64,000 bases of DNA from Trogon surrucura (lineage: Eukaryota > Chordata > Aves > Trogoniformes > Trogonidae), in assembly GCA_020746105.1 (NCBI GenBank), contig CM036626.1:19891001-19955000 (forward strand). Reading direction: 5' to 3'. Below, piece by piece: positions 1-11,811 of this stretch. The translations under genes and the position numbers were made by a program. The notes beneath the pieces are model-generated. The model worked only from the letters and a program-made list of their open reading frames with translations. It searched no databases and had not been told where the DNA came from. Within the stretch, counting starts at the first letter, position 1, and each line of letters begins with the position of its first letter.

Positions 1-1620
1 TCCTCCTTCTGTGAAGTCAAGAAAGAAAGAGGTATAAAATCCTGTGACTTGAACAAGAAACATTCACTTTCGCTCTATCATAGCCTTAGTTTTGCACCAT
101 TCATCAGAGATAACTTTGTTCATCTTTGGGAGATTATAATTATTAACGAACTAAAAGCAAAATAAATTTTAAAATACCTACACCATGAGGAAACAGTAAC
201 TGCCCACTTCAGTCCTATTTATGCAGCAGATAGTATCACAGGGCCACCATGATAAGAAAAGCCATAAATCAATGCCATGGAATCAGTGTCATGTCTTCTA
301 AATTATTTCACTGACACTACGAGAATTTGTTTAATTGGAGTTATTGGCAGCTTGTCCCATTAAAGGCCAGACCATTTAAAGAGTGAAATACTGAAGACAC
401 TGCTTTCAAACATTTTATTGGCTTTCGTAGGATTCAGATGATTCACATTTCGTGTCTATCACATAAGGTCATGCATGGTACCAAAAACTGACGCTAAAAA
501 GCAAATTTTCTTTTGGGTGAAGTTATCTCCTATCCTCTAATACCGATGTCTGGTCCTGAGGCTTGCAGGAACATTAGCAATTTCTGTTTGTCAGAGAAAC
601 GTGTACTGCAGAGCACCCACAACCCAAGGTGATCTCAGGTTAAAGACTTGTTTCAACAGTGTTAATATATTAGTTTCCTTTGTCTTCAACCTGAAGGCTT
701 TGCTGAATTCCAGCCTGGGCTGATACTCTTGAGCAGAGTGGGCAAAGGAATCTTTGGGGTCCATAGGTCTTAACATTCAGTGTGTCTATAGGAGGACTGA
801 GGGGTAATGTTGATATCTCCAATATTAATACTGGCAAAATGTCATTTCTATAATAATACATAAAAAAAGACTTTCGATGACGAGAAAGGCCTATGGAGTA
901 TTCTGGGGAGCCGAAATACTTGCTATTACAGATTCATGTGGCTGAGACTCCCTGCTGAATTCCAGAGAATCATTTTTAAAACCTGAGAGGGAGAAGGCTG
1001 AAAACAAAGGAAACTGTGATTTCTACGTAGTGCTTTTCTCCTCACCTTTTCCTATTCTCATTTCTACAAAATCCTGAATGTGTGGGGCTTTTAACATGAA
1101 GGTGAAGTTGCTTATTTACTCCTACGTGTGTGCCAGCTACACCCTAACTTCTGAAGGACATTTTTATAAGAGTTATATCAAAAGCCCACGGAGCTGTATT
1201 TTACCCACTTTAGAGATATGTCATGTTCTTCACTTACCCTTCTGTCGAAAAGACCCATTTTCTTATCCTTCACTGAAAAATGGGATGTGCAGAGTTCAGC
1301 AGAGTGAGCACTGAAGACCTGATGCATCTTGTGAGTAAATGAGGTTTCAGCACCTCTTTTAAATACCTCAGGAATGTTACTAAATATCCCGATGTGATGA
1401 ACACTTAAAAGACAGATAGGTTAGCTCGCACGTTTAATATTCCGAGCATACTGCAATGCCTACAATCTTCCTTCTGAAATGAAACAAAGTGGTTGCACAG
1501 GTAAAGGAAGTGGTTGGTGATTGTTTAAACATAGATAAAAAATAAATCATTGTAAATTAGGCTAATGAATGAAAGAAATGACCCAGTGACTAGGACCGGG
1601 AGTAGCTGCTATTCTGGCAT
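1..1620. other. AT-rich noncoding sequence, nothing recognised
   Basis: No coding exon, RNA gene or repeat is recognised. The open frames here are under 80 codons, overlap on both strands and lack protein-like composition. It fits avian intergenic or intronic DNA. Confidence 0.6.
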
Positions 1621-1670
1621 AATCAAGAATTAGAGACTGTTAGGGGTTGGAAGGGGTCTCCAAAAATCAG
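1621..1670 (-). repeat. possible CR1 3'-end fragment
   Basis: A short stretch with GGGGTTGGAAGGGGTCTCC preceded by AATCAAGAATTAG resembles the antisense 3' end of avian CR1, which reads like AATCATAGAAT, a short gap, then GGTTGGAAGGGACCT. Only about 45 bp match and no CR1 body follows, so it is either a severely truncated copy or chance. Confidence 0.3.
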
Positions 1671-3254
1671 CTGAAAATGCTGGAATTTGCTTCAGATTCC
1701 TTGCAATGTTTTGAGCGTGTGAGTTATACATTCTGTTGCACTTCCCACAAATCATATTCTACTTGTAAAGCAGAAAGACAGAAGATGAGATTCGCTGTTA
1801 TTGTTGCTGTGGGCTTTATTTGCATTAAAAGAGAGCTGCTGAATCCAGAATGGGATATCTGAGCTGATGCAGGAGAAGCACAGACCACAGCATCGTGGTG
1901 TTAAACCCACGTGGGAAGGAGTAGGGTACAGGTCTTGGTTTGTCCCTGGCTGGTGTCCCTCTGTGGAGCACCTGGGCCACCATTGCTGTCCTGCCACGCT
2001 CCTACACCAACATCAGCCCCCTTTGAGGAGTCCAATGGGCACCAGTGACAGCTCACCTCCAGGTCCTACAAGACCATCCAAACACAGGTATGTTACAGCA
2101 GTAGGCTCGCAAAGACTGGAGGGACATCTTGGTCCCTTGCTGAATAGTATGGCGCAGCATCTGCTGTAAAATCCTGAATTAAAACTCTCTATAGGCTTAA
2201 CTAACAAAGTTTGTCCCAGCTCCCCAGCAGCGTGTACATCAGAGGGTGGGACAGCAGTGGCCACCCCGTACCTCTGAACGTCATCTCCTGCTAGCATGGA
2301 TGGCTGCAGCGTGTAACTCCTCCTCTTACAAAAAGCCCCCTAGTAAGACTCTCTGAGCACCAACGACAGAAACACTAAATATCCAGAGATGCCTTTGGGT
2401 GAGATGTGGATCCCAAATACTAAATCAGCCCACTTGCACTCATGGAAAATAGACACTCAATTTTCCAGCAATTAGGCATCAGCTCCCATCTTTCTTTTTC
2501 CCGAAACTATCTTGCTGTTTTCATATCCGATGTTTTGGTTTATGTCAATAATGTAGAAACAGAGGGCATTGCTTTAAGGAAAAACAAACAACAACAGCAC
2601 AAATAAGCTAAAGAAGAATGATGCAGACTATAAAAAGTCTGGAAAACCTGACTTTTTACTTTACTATAGAGCTATCAACACCAATAAAAACTAAATGATT
2701 TTTAAAGTTCAGGTACTGAACTCAGGAAGAAAATCAGAAGTGCTTTCCCTGCTGTTCTTCTAAATACTTGCTTCATGTTTTATTTGGAAGTTAGATTCAT
2801 CTCCACTCTAAAATGTACTCTGCTTTTATCTTAAGTATTGCTATTTCCAAAGGAACAAAGAATGTTTCTTATCAGCATCTTCCTGCTGGACTTCCTAATG
2901 CATTTGATTTTCAGCTATTAACCTGGGAGCCCTATATTCACAATCACTTTGTGGTTTTTAAGACCCTACAGGTTTAAAAGTGTATGGACATTCTTATAAA
3001 GATTATTACTTTATTTTGCACTGAACAATGTTTGTCAATATCCTCTTGGCTCATGGCTAAAAGACAACTAGAAGATCAGCAAGTCCAACCTCTGCCTGTC
3101 TGCATGTTCCTCTTGCACTACTTGTTCTCAATGAACCCCTCAAAACGTGAAGTTTCAGCAGCAACTCATATTATTTTAAGGCAGAATTATCAAACCGTCA
3201 TCCCCTGCTCATCAGAAATATTCACATGGAATTTTTAAAGAGTTCTCATGAAAA
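1671..3254. other. noncoding; one weak exon-like segment
   Basis: Mostly AT-rich with no recognised repeat. A GC-richer island lies at about 1880-2300. Inside it, 2017-2087 is bounded by a CAG acceptor and a good donor (CAG then GTATGT) and keeps one frame open for 23 codons, reading roughly PPLRSPMGTSDSSPPGPTRP. The polypyrimidine tract is poor, so this is only a weak exon candidate. Confidence 0.4.
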
Positions 3255-3380
3255 CCAGAGAATCATAGAATTGTTCGATAATTCTATGAAAGGTCTTCTC
3301 CAACCTAAACAATTCTATGATTTCTATTCTTTCTATTCATTCTTATTACTCATTCTATGAATTCTATTCTTTCAGATCAC
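3255..3380. repeat. CR1 tail region, rearranged (ATTCTATG-rich)
   Basis: The stretch is full of copies of the CR1 tail unit. It begins with antisense tail sequence (AATCATAGAATT). It then contains a sense-oriented CR1 terminal piece at about 3289-3330 (AAGGTCTTCTCCAACCTAAA), followed by degenerate ATTCTAT/TTCTATTC repeats. The arms 3264-3272 (CATAGAATT) and 3280-3288 (AATTCTATG) form a perfect 9-bp inverted repeat around a 7-nt spacer. The adjoining CR1 body at 3381-3637 runs on the minus strand, so the terminal piece is inverted relative to it, or a second copy has inserted tail to tail. Confidence 0.7.
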
Positions 3381-3660
3381 TGAGTCCAGCTCTTAACCCA
3401 GGACTGCCAGGTCCACCACTAAACCATGTCCCCAAGCACCTCATCTACACGGCTTTGAAACACCTCCAGGGATGGTGACTCCACCACTTCCCTTAGCAAC
3501 TTGTTCCAGTGCTTGACAACTCTTTCAGTGAAGAACTTTTTCCTAACGTCCAACCTAAACCTCCCCTGGAGCAGCCTGAGGCCATTTCCTCTTGCAAGAA
3601 TTCTCTCTAACCTTTCTAAAAACTGACTTAGAAGCAAAGTCCCTTCTCCCAGGTTGTCTT
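3381..3660 (-). mobile_element. CR1 LINE, 5'-truncated, end of ORF2
   Basis: This is a truncated copy of CR1, the dominant non-LTR retrotransposon of birds. On the minus strand, 3637 down to 3419 is open for 72 codons and contains [20 protein letters not shown] and later [20 protein letters not shown]. These match the conserved extreme C-terminus of the CR1 ORF2 polyprotein, which lies after the reverse transcriptase domain. The rest of ORF2 (endonuclease and RT) is absent, as in most 5'-truncated copies. The frame is unbroken over this short part, but without a promoter or RT domain it is a dead insertion. Its 3' untranslated end continues toward lower coordinates into the rearranged tail at 3255-3380. 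Confidence 0.93.
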
Positions 3661-6154
3661 AAATCAGTTGACCATGTTCTGCTGTCCCACCTGAAAACTT
3701 TTGAAATCAGCAGGTTTATTTCCAGGATGCTGGTGGAAGCTGGACCAGAGCCAAATCTCCCTGGGCTGTACCAAGAGCAGAGTTTTGGGAACGCAACACA
3801 TGGAGCACCCAGCTCCCCCTACTCCACACAACAGCCCCTCAGTGCTGCTGTGAACTTTAGTTCAGATGGGAATATTTCAAGGAAAAGTCGGTAGAGACTG
3901 CTTTTCTGTCACGGGCTAATTTACCTCTCATTTCAAATTATTTGCAAAGTTTATAATAAACTTTCAAACCACTTTGCGATGTTTTCTTTCAGCTGACAAA
4001 TCACTGATTTAACGGAACAGCGTTCCTTTGAGTTTTTGTGAAAATTAAGATCGAATTTGCAGGATCGGTTTGCTGCCTAAAATTATGATTGGCTAACAGT
4101 TCTCACCGAAAACTGTGTGGTTTATTCTTGCTGCGCATTTTTATGAGAGTTTCGCCAGCAATTCGTTTAACGTGCACGGGAAATGTGCGTCTCACAAAAC
4201 AGTCTTCAAACACAAACCTTAAAGTTTGTTTGTCTGATCCAAGTACCTTCCCAAGCACGTGGCCCTTTTGCACAGAAAGCACTGCACATCTACTTAGCTT
4301 TAATCACGCTTCTAAAGCTCTCTGATTTCAGTGGGATTTAAGGGTGTGCTTGAAGGTAAGCCTGCAACTAAATGGTTTCTTGTACCGAGCTGCTAACCCA
4401 TGTGCATGAGCAAGGAGAACTCAAAAGAGTAATATGCTTTTCCTTGATCCGAGTAAATTAAGAAAAAAAAATTCTTCACAATATATTTGGTTCAACAATG
4501 AAGTATCCCCAATAAAACACCGAGTATGGTGTCAGTCTTATAAAGTGCGAACACCCTTGTCACAAGAAAAAGGAAATAATAGCAGAAAATAACTTTTTCT
4601 TTTTTGTTGCTGTTGCCAAGGTGCAGTGTCTGCTCTGAAGAGCATTTTCTCACCGTGTTCTGCAAGTGGGGTTCAGCCATCAGCCGGGTGCTGGGATTAT
4701 TCCCATAAAATGCCTTCCTCCAAAGCATTATGGTCTGGCATTTCCAGCAATGAAAAAAAGAAGAAACACCATCCTATGAATTGCTTTCTTCGAGCCCTAA
4801 ACTCAAATACCCACGGGCTAAAGAAATTTAGTGTCGTAGAAGGTTATTTGTCTATTTACATAAACACACACACTTGCCAAACACATACGTTTGCGCTTTG
4901 AGCGAGTCCCTGTGTCTTGTTTATTTGATAAATGGGTTTGGATTAAATTTTGGATTTTTTTCTCAAAAAAAAATCGTAATTGTTGTTTAGCAAATGTTAG
5001 ATTCAAGGCAAATCTTAATATTGGACACCAAGTACCCTCAGGTTTAATTTAGAGTGCACATAACGAAACAGGCACAATTCCAATTAGCTTATTAGTTTTA
5101 TAGATTTGAATTCTCTTGGCATGATGTCAGAAATAACACAAGTTTCACACCTAACAGCATTTCTAGCTAGATATAGTCAATCAAATCATCATTTGCATTT
5201 AAAACTGATATAAAATTCTACATCTTCTAGTTCAAAAGCCCAACCTCTGTGCGTGTGTGCCTTTTATGCGTACCTTGCATGAACTCCCGATGCACAATCA
5301 TGGGAAGATTAACTTTAAATCAATGAGAAAAATATGTGAAACATCTGGAAGCATTCCTATTTCCACAAAAATACTTTTATCTGCACAGCTCATTGTGTTG
5401 AATCCACAGGAACAGTAATTTACCTCTACAGCTATAAAGTCTTTACAGTTATAAAATCTTACAAAATAAAAGTGCATTGTCTTGTCTATGGAAATTCTGT
5501 AAGCAGTCCATAATTATTTACGATGATTTACTCTTCTTACTATTTACGGTAGGAAAAATCAAGAATATTCTGCGTTAATTACCTTATATCTAATTTAAAG
5601 TTGCTAAATATAGACTGGCCTGCAATGTATGCTGAACTGTAGGAAGCCGAGATCCAGAAAGGGAAGTTATTTCAGCACATCTGATTTCTGCTCTTCTTGA
5701 CAACGTACTTAGCCAAGACATGAACCCTGGGTGAAGGCACATACATTGTCCTTATGTTTGTAGTCAGAACTTGCATTTTTGATGACAAAGCAAACTCCCT
5801 TCTGCAAGTTCCACCAAAGCCTGCCTTGGGTTTCTCTCCCCATGCACACATGGGCCATGACCACTGGATTTGGGTGTGAGCCTCCGGTGGCCAAGGTTTT
5901 GAGCTTTTGTCCTCAACTTGTTTATGTCAGTAATTTCACGTTTTAAGCAATATGACTGCTCTTCTGAGATACTATTTGGAATACTTTAGGAGCATCTCGG
6001 TAGGTCCAACATCGAAAATGGCTGTCAGAGGCTTTCTTTCAGGTCCCGGACTCCTGAGGAGCATCCAGGCCTGGGGCAAGCCCCCATATCTTCACTTGGG
6101 AATCAATATCCTCCAACAGGCCTCACTCCTGGACATTTGTTTACTACTTATTGC
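3661..6154. other. AT-rich noncoding sequence
   Basis: No gene or clear repeat is recognised. There are short A/T runs and a brief CA-rich patch near 4862-4872. The sequence is otherwise unique-looking. Confidence 0.55.
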
Positions 6155-6350
6155 TTTTATTGGTCAAGCACTGGAAAAGGCTGCCCAGCGAAGCAGTGGA
6201 GTCACCATGCCCTGAGGTATTTAAAAGCCATGTAGATGTGGTGCTTGGGGGCATGGTTTAGTGGTGGGCCTGGCATCGCAAGGTTAATGGTTGGATTTCA
6301 TGATCTAAAAGGTCTTTTCCAGCCTAAACAGCTCCATGGTTCTGTGATTT
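6155..6350 (+). mobile_element. CR1 LINE 3' end, 5'-truncated
   Basis: Plus-strand CR1 sequence. Around 6165-6215 it reads GQALEKAAQRSSGVTMP, corresponding to the part of CR1 ORF2 near the C-terminus. It is followed by the CR1 3' UTR with GGTTGGATTTCATGATCT and AAAAGGTCTTTTCCAGCCTA, and it ends near TCCATGGTTCTGTGATT. Substitutions are numerous (TGA after MP where CR1 ORF2 usually reads on), so it is an old, inactive fragment of about 190 bp. Confidence 0.9.
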
Positions 6351-9300
6351 TGGTATCCAGGGGCAGTGGCAGATGAAGGGCTGGCCGCACCAGCAGCTGT
6401 GAAAACACAAAGCAGATACAAGAAACTGCATCTTCGGCCTCAAAATCTTATGCCTAGACATTAGCACCCAAGACAATAGACAGATCCAATCTATTAGATA
6501 CTGGACTGGAAGCAAAGGGAAGCGTAGAGGCAAATTGATCGGCAGCACAGCACACTGGATGCCTAATCAGGAGTCTGCTTCTCTGTGTTTTACTTAAGTG
6601 CAACCTCCAAAACAAACTACAATTTCTTAGTAGCGCTAAATGAAGCACCGTCAGGCTTGGCACAACTCTCATTTAAACCTGCTTTCCCTAGGTTTTTCTG
6701 ACAAAGTATGTTCTCCTCTCTTTGCTGTCTTTCTCTAATATTTTTATTCTATATGCTGAGTGTTTTCTTCAATGCGTGTGGTTTCTCATAGCTGTCAAGC
6801 AGGTAGTAGTTCGCATAAAATCCTTTTCCTAACAGTACAGGAGGATTAGCAGCACGAGCAAGTCGGAAACCGGAGTTTGCATTTCTGCTTGCTTCCTAGT
6901 AAGAACCAGCTTCGAAGTGAGCCCAAAACTTGTTCCCCAGAATTTTCAGATGAAAATCAACCTTCTGCTATCACCTCTGCCTGCTGAAAACCCCTCCCAA
7001 GCCTGCAGGGCTGACTCCTCTGCATGGCCCGTGCCCAGCCGTGGACGGCTTCCCCTGCGCCAGCTGCTTTGCTCAAAACCTTCTCAGCGTGCTGCCGTAA
7101 GATTAGTGGACACTTCACCCAGCCTGTGAACTCCAGATAAATCCCAGAACAGCAGCAGGAAGAAAGCAACATAAGCTCTAGCAGAAGGTCTACGTTTATT
7201 GGAAATCCGCACGCTGTATGCCTGAACAGCTCCAGGGTAACAAACTGCTGTACCTGCCTCTCCATATACGCAAGATCAGAGAAGCAGATGCTGCCCTGAC
7301 CTCTGTCCGTTGCATTTGTGTTGCTCTGCTGATCTGTAGTTATTTGTGCTGCAATTATATAGCTGCATTCAGCATTCCCATTTAATTCAATTACTTGTTG
7401 ATGGTTTCTAGATACGTCTGGGGAAAAAAAAGAGTTAGATGTAGAGATTACATATTCTGTTATTTTTCTGAGTTTCCAGTCCATATGTTCCCATTACAGA
7501 AAGCTGATATTTCTGCTTTTAGGAACTATACGGGTCGTAACCCGCTTGGCCACATCACCCAGCTGAGACCTGCTGCCAGGGTAACTGGTCTGTGTAGCCA
7601 ACCCAAAGGCAGAGCAGGGTAAAACCCAGATTTTCCTAACAGCACTGAAAATTGAACACAGCCCAGGCAAAGTCCTACCTTGAGGTCAAGGGTGAGAACT
7701 GTCTGGGTGAACCCTTCACCAGAAAGAAAACCAGCCTGGCTCGCATGAGGATGTTTTGCCGACAAGGTTTCCAAGGGTAACCTTGGAACCTCTCCTGTAT
7801 CCCCGAGGCTTTGCATTCTTCTTTGCCAGAAGAAATGTCCCAAGCACAGGGAGAAGCCGCAGCACTCAATGTCCTCTGGAGACAGTCTCTCCCGGGCCCT
7901 GGGGACAACCACCCAGCAGGCTCCAAGCATGAGATGCAACGTGAGTAGCCCCAGGGCATCAATGGCGTTGTCCCTAAGCATCCTCAGATATCCCTGGGTG
8001 GTTTCAGAGCCCTACTGATGAAGCTAGTGACAAGCTAAAGCCCCAAGGGATCCCCCAACAGGGAAAGACCAGTCACTCCTGTCTTCTCTGTCTCTTAGAA
8101 AGACATGTGGCCCCTTGGGAAAGGAGGTGAGGGCCACCATGAGGGCCAGCAAGGAGCTACAGATGGAAAACGCCCGACCTCAGCAACAGCTTCCAGTGGT
8201 CTACATAATTCATGCAAAGCCTGAAAACCCCAGTTTTGTGGTGCTTTCCAAATCTTTCTCATTATGAAGTACCTACTCCAGGTGTACAGTGACAGCTTAG
8301 TTCGACAACTTTACTGCTTGTTGCAGGCAAAAGTGTAGCTTAGCCTCCTCCCTGCTCTTATTGTAGGTTGTATGGAAATGCGGAGTTGAGCCCAATGTTC
8401 TAAAAATGTTTAACTGTAAGAAGAAAGAAATTCATAACGATAGGAACACCACTTTTTTTTTTTTTTTTGCTCATTTGTAGAGTTTTACTTAAAAAAGATA
8501 TTTTGAGCCAAGATACAATTTGAAGTTGACAGATATTTGTGGACCACGCCTCAAGGAAAAACTCTTTACTAATAGATATGGAAGTTAATTGAGATTTATA
8601 TTTTTTTCACTAAAACTCTATTTTTTTTTTTCTCACTATTTTTAGCCACACATGAAGAAGCAGACTTTTAGAAGAAACATAAGTGTATAAGCAAGGCAGA
8701 TTGCTCTGTGGAAAGACCGTTTCTGGCTGGTGACGGAGGATTTGTCAAAGCTTGGGACTCTAGGAGTGGCTATCAACAGATATGAGTCCTGAGTAAGCAA
8801 AAGAAATATCATTAAATTTACAGCATTTGATGAAGTGCAAACTGAAAATGAGGAGATATAAGGAAGGTTCTTCTTTCAGCTTGCCAGGCTGTGCAGGACA
8901 GAACATCATGTCTAAACTCAACTTTCTGAACTTCTCCCGACCCTTTAATTAGGGAAATAGTTTGCAGTCAGCACTGACTGCGGTTTGAGTTCTGCTTTGG
9001 AGAGATTGTTATTTATTTTCCCTACTAGGGATGCGTGATTCCCACAGCATTCACACTTTTTCAGTCATGCCGCAGGGATGTACGCACGGAGCCGTGCACT
9101 GAAAATCTGGGACTGTCACAGAACACAAGATCACATCCAGCTAAATTCCATGGGTTTTTTTCCTCCCTTTTTATTTTTTTAAGGCTTAACAAACAGCCCT
9201 GTGGGTTTTTTTTCACTCTTTCATAAGCTCCTCCCTGCAGATTCCTCTCTTTCTTATATTATTTAGGCAAATACAAAACGTGCATAAACCACACACTAAA

Positions 9301-11112
9301 TGTTGCTTTTTGAAATAGCCTGGCATCCAAATGCCAGAGTCTAATAAGGCACCAGATAGACACTTGCCGAAATCAAGTCTGCTATTTCACTACCATTTCT
9401 TATTTCTCTTAACAATTGGTTAGGATGATCAAAAACTGGTGTCTCTGTATTAAAATGGAGACAGAGAGTTCCTAAAAACACGTGTGTCATGGAAAATCTC
9501 CCCGAAGCACACATGCAGCTCTCTTAACTGCTGACTGAAGCAAGAGCCAGAGGAATCCTCATTGGTTATAAAAAATGACCAGCATCACTGCTATTAATCC
9601 TAATAACAATGATACCAGATAACTTCTTGTTCTCCTTTCACAGATCCCCAGGAGATTCAGCTGACCTTTGAAAACGTACCAAGATCAAAACCACGCTCAC
9701 TGCAAATAACAATTCCACTCGGATGGACCAGACTCTAGTTTTTTTCACCCAACAACTGTGAAGAATTTTTTTTTATATCGTTCATCCCTGACTAGTGCCA
9801 GAGATGAGCAAATGCACGTAAGCCCCTGTGCCAGCCATCTGTTGAGTAAAGCCCAGTGCCAGCTGCTTATCGCAGGCTGCAGGTAAGAACAGGGCCATAG
9901 GAAAGGCAGTGGAAAATTTTTGCCCATGTAAAGGGTTTAAGTGGGGATTCATCAAGAAAACCATATTCCAAGCACAGTAGCATGGTTTGGAGCATAGCAC
10001 TTGCCGACATACTGAAGCTTTTTCTTTTTTTTAATCCATGTTTAGTCTGCATTGCATATCTTCATTTGGATATTTTCGTAATACAGATGACTCAAACTTT
10101 GCTCTCTTTACGTCTTTGGGTACAAGTCTTTTGCAAGACATCAAAATGCACTCACTGAGACTTTTCTCTCAGGGGAACTCAACCAATACCCATGAAGGGC
10201 AAATGGTGGCCTTTCCATTGACTTCCATGTTGTATCAGGTCTTAATTAGGTCTTTCATCAGCCTGGATGGCATTCAGGCCTTTGCAGCCCATGTCCCAGG
10301 TACTCCTGCAATATTCAAATAGCCGTAGCTCCACCAACTTCACTTTATTCCACACTATTTCTCAAGATGACTGGTTTTTATTATTATTTTTAAGCCTGGC
10401 TAGGACTGAATGGAAGAACAAGGAAGTGGAGTTTGTAGGTTCAGCGAGCTGCCAGTTTGGGGTGTGGGGGGTTTATTTTCAGGGCAAGCAAGTACCTGGA
10501 GCTAGGGAAGAGTGTCCTCTCTTCCACAGCCTCGCTTAACCTCTTCGGGGACATTTCTGTACCACGGGTGCGAGAAGTGCTCCCACTTGAGCATTCAGCT
10601 ATACTTCTGAGAAGTTTGGGCCACAGAGCTTTATCCACGCTTTATCACTTTCTTCCTTCTGATCCTGTTACAACTACAACCCTGAAAATAGATAATGTCT
10701 TAACATCACCAGCTATCAGGAAAAGTTTTCAGCAAAAGCCCTGCAGATAAGATATCTGAACTCGGTCCTTGGCCAGAATTGATTCAATTTCACGATCAGT
10801 AAGACACAATTTCCCTGGGACATTCAGCTGACGTTCATGCTCTTCTCCCATATTCTGAAGGCTGAGATCAACTGTCAGTTATAGTCCAAGGAGATGAGCT
10901 GGCCGATTTTAACCTCTTTCCAGGTGCTCAGCCCACCAAGGGCACCCTTTCAGAGCATACCTAAGTTACTCCACTTCAGGCTTATGTTTTTTGCATGGTC
11001 ATGTGTAGCACGCCCTGTCCATCTCTTAAACACTAAAATTGCGTGATTTAACATATGCCAGGTCCACACTGTGTGCGTGAAAACACACATTCTTTACCAG
11101 TACGTCCCAGTT
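6351..11112. other. noncoding; GC-richer patch at 7.5-8.2 kb
   Basis: No recognised gene. 6950-8170 is less AT-rich and carries long chance frames on the minus strand (6957-7484 and 7526-7981), but neither resembles a known protein. A 28-bp segment at 8099-8126 has a strong pyrimidine-rich acceptor (ending TCTCTTAG) and a good donor (GAG then GTGAGG), so it could be a microexon or chance. There is a T16 run at 8453-8468. Nothing is recognised from 8.5 to 11.1 kb. Confidence 0.5.
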
Positions 11113-11260
11113 TGAGAGCCCCAAGATAAAAATTATCCGGGGCTCTTGGCACAGGGGGCAATCACAATGGGAGAGTGTGGGCAGCTGTGCCCATGGGGAG
11201 AAGAGAATAGGTCAGGTGATCCAAATGGATCAATCACAGTATTTCTTCCCATGTGCTCAG

Positions 11261-11269
11261 TATATAAGG
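11261..11269 (+). promoter_or_regulatory. TATA box of the LTR promoter
   Basis: TATATAAGG lies about 150 bp into the LTR, where a U3 promoter is expected. Activity today cannot be judged from sequence. Confidence 0.55.
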
Positions 11270-11591
11270 ACCTCTAAGAAGAGCCTTGGAGCCTTTAGTG
11301 CTGCTCTGTTGGAGGGATTGCTATTGGTTGTTTGTCATCTCTTTATGTTCATGCTGCAGAGGAGCACCGTTCATCGGGACAGGTTGTCTTGCCCTGCCCA
11401 TCTCAGGTGGGAACTGCACAGCTTCTTTCCTGTTTTTTTGTGGACTGTCACGGGGACTCTGGGATTGGGTGCTCCCATCTGCTATGAAGTACAGTCTGGG
11501 ACAATTTTTACCATTCAGGACCTAATTGTCATTTGGAAGATGTGAGTTCTGTATTAACATAATTTCTTGTATCTTTGCATAAAAGAGTAGA

Positions 11592-11613
11592 CAAGTATAC
11601 ATTTGTATACTTG
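11592..11613. repeat. 9-bp inverted repeat inside the LTR
   Basis: CAAGTATAC, the spacer ATTT, then GTATACTTG: a perfect hairpin between the TATA box and the poly(A) signal. It could be part of R-region RNA structure or chance in AT-rich sequence. Confidence 0.6.
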
Positions 11614-11674
11614 TATAATAGCTGTATATAGTTTAACATCTTCATTGTTATTGTTAGTGTTATTTCTCTTTTTC

Positions 11675-11680
11675 ATTAAA
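11675..11680 (+). terminator. ATTAAA polyadenylation signal in the LTR
   Basis: ATTAAA is followed by a T/C-rich stretch, the arrangement of a retroviral poly(A) signal. It supports the LTR call and its plus orientation. Confidence 0.5.
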
Positions 11681-11811
11681 CTGGTTCAAGCTTTTTTCTC
11701 AACTTCAAAGCTTCTCTCCCTGGTTCCTCTGTTATTCTCCCCTGGGAAGGTGAGGGGGGCATTGCAGGTTGTTTGTCAGTTTAGTGGCTGGCCTAGCCTT
11801 GAACTTTGACA

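Larger units (their letters stand above)
11113..11811 (+). mobile_element. solo LTR of an avian endogenous retrovirus
   Basis: A 699-bp unit starting TG and ending CA. It is flanked by CAGTT (11108-11112) and CAGTA (11812-11816), a 5-bp target duplication with one mismatch. The order inside is that of a retroviral LTR on the plus strand: a TATA box (TATATAAGG, 11261-11269), a short R-like region, a polyadenylation signal (ATTAAA, 11675-11680) about 410 bp downstream, then a pyrimidine-rich stretch and a G-rich end resembling avian ERV LTR 3' parts. No primer-binding site, gag, pol or env sequence follows, so it is a solo LTR left by recombination between two LTRs. The family (ERVL-like or other) is not certain. 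Confidence 0.7.

Noticed and set aside
2017-2087. Exon-like segment with a good donor
   Set aside because: Acceptor lacks a real pyrimidine tract and its phase does not join the 26385 candidate; kept only as a note.
6957-7981. 175- and 151-codon minus-strand frames
   Set aside because: No conserved motif, no splice or start context; the GC-richer composition explains the length.
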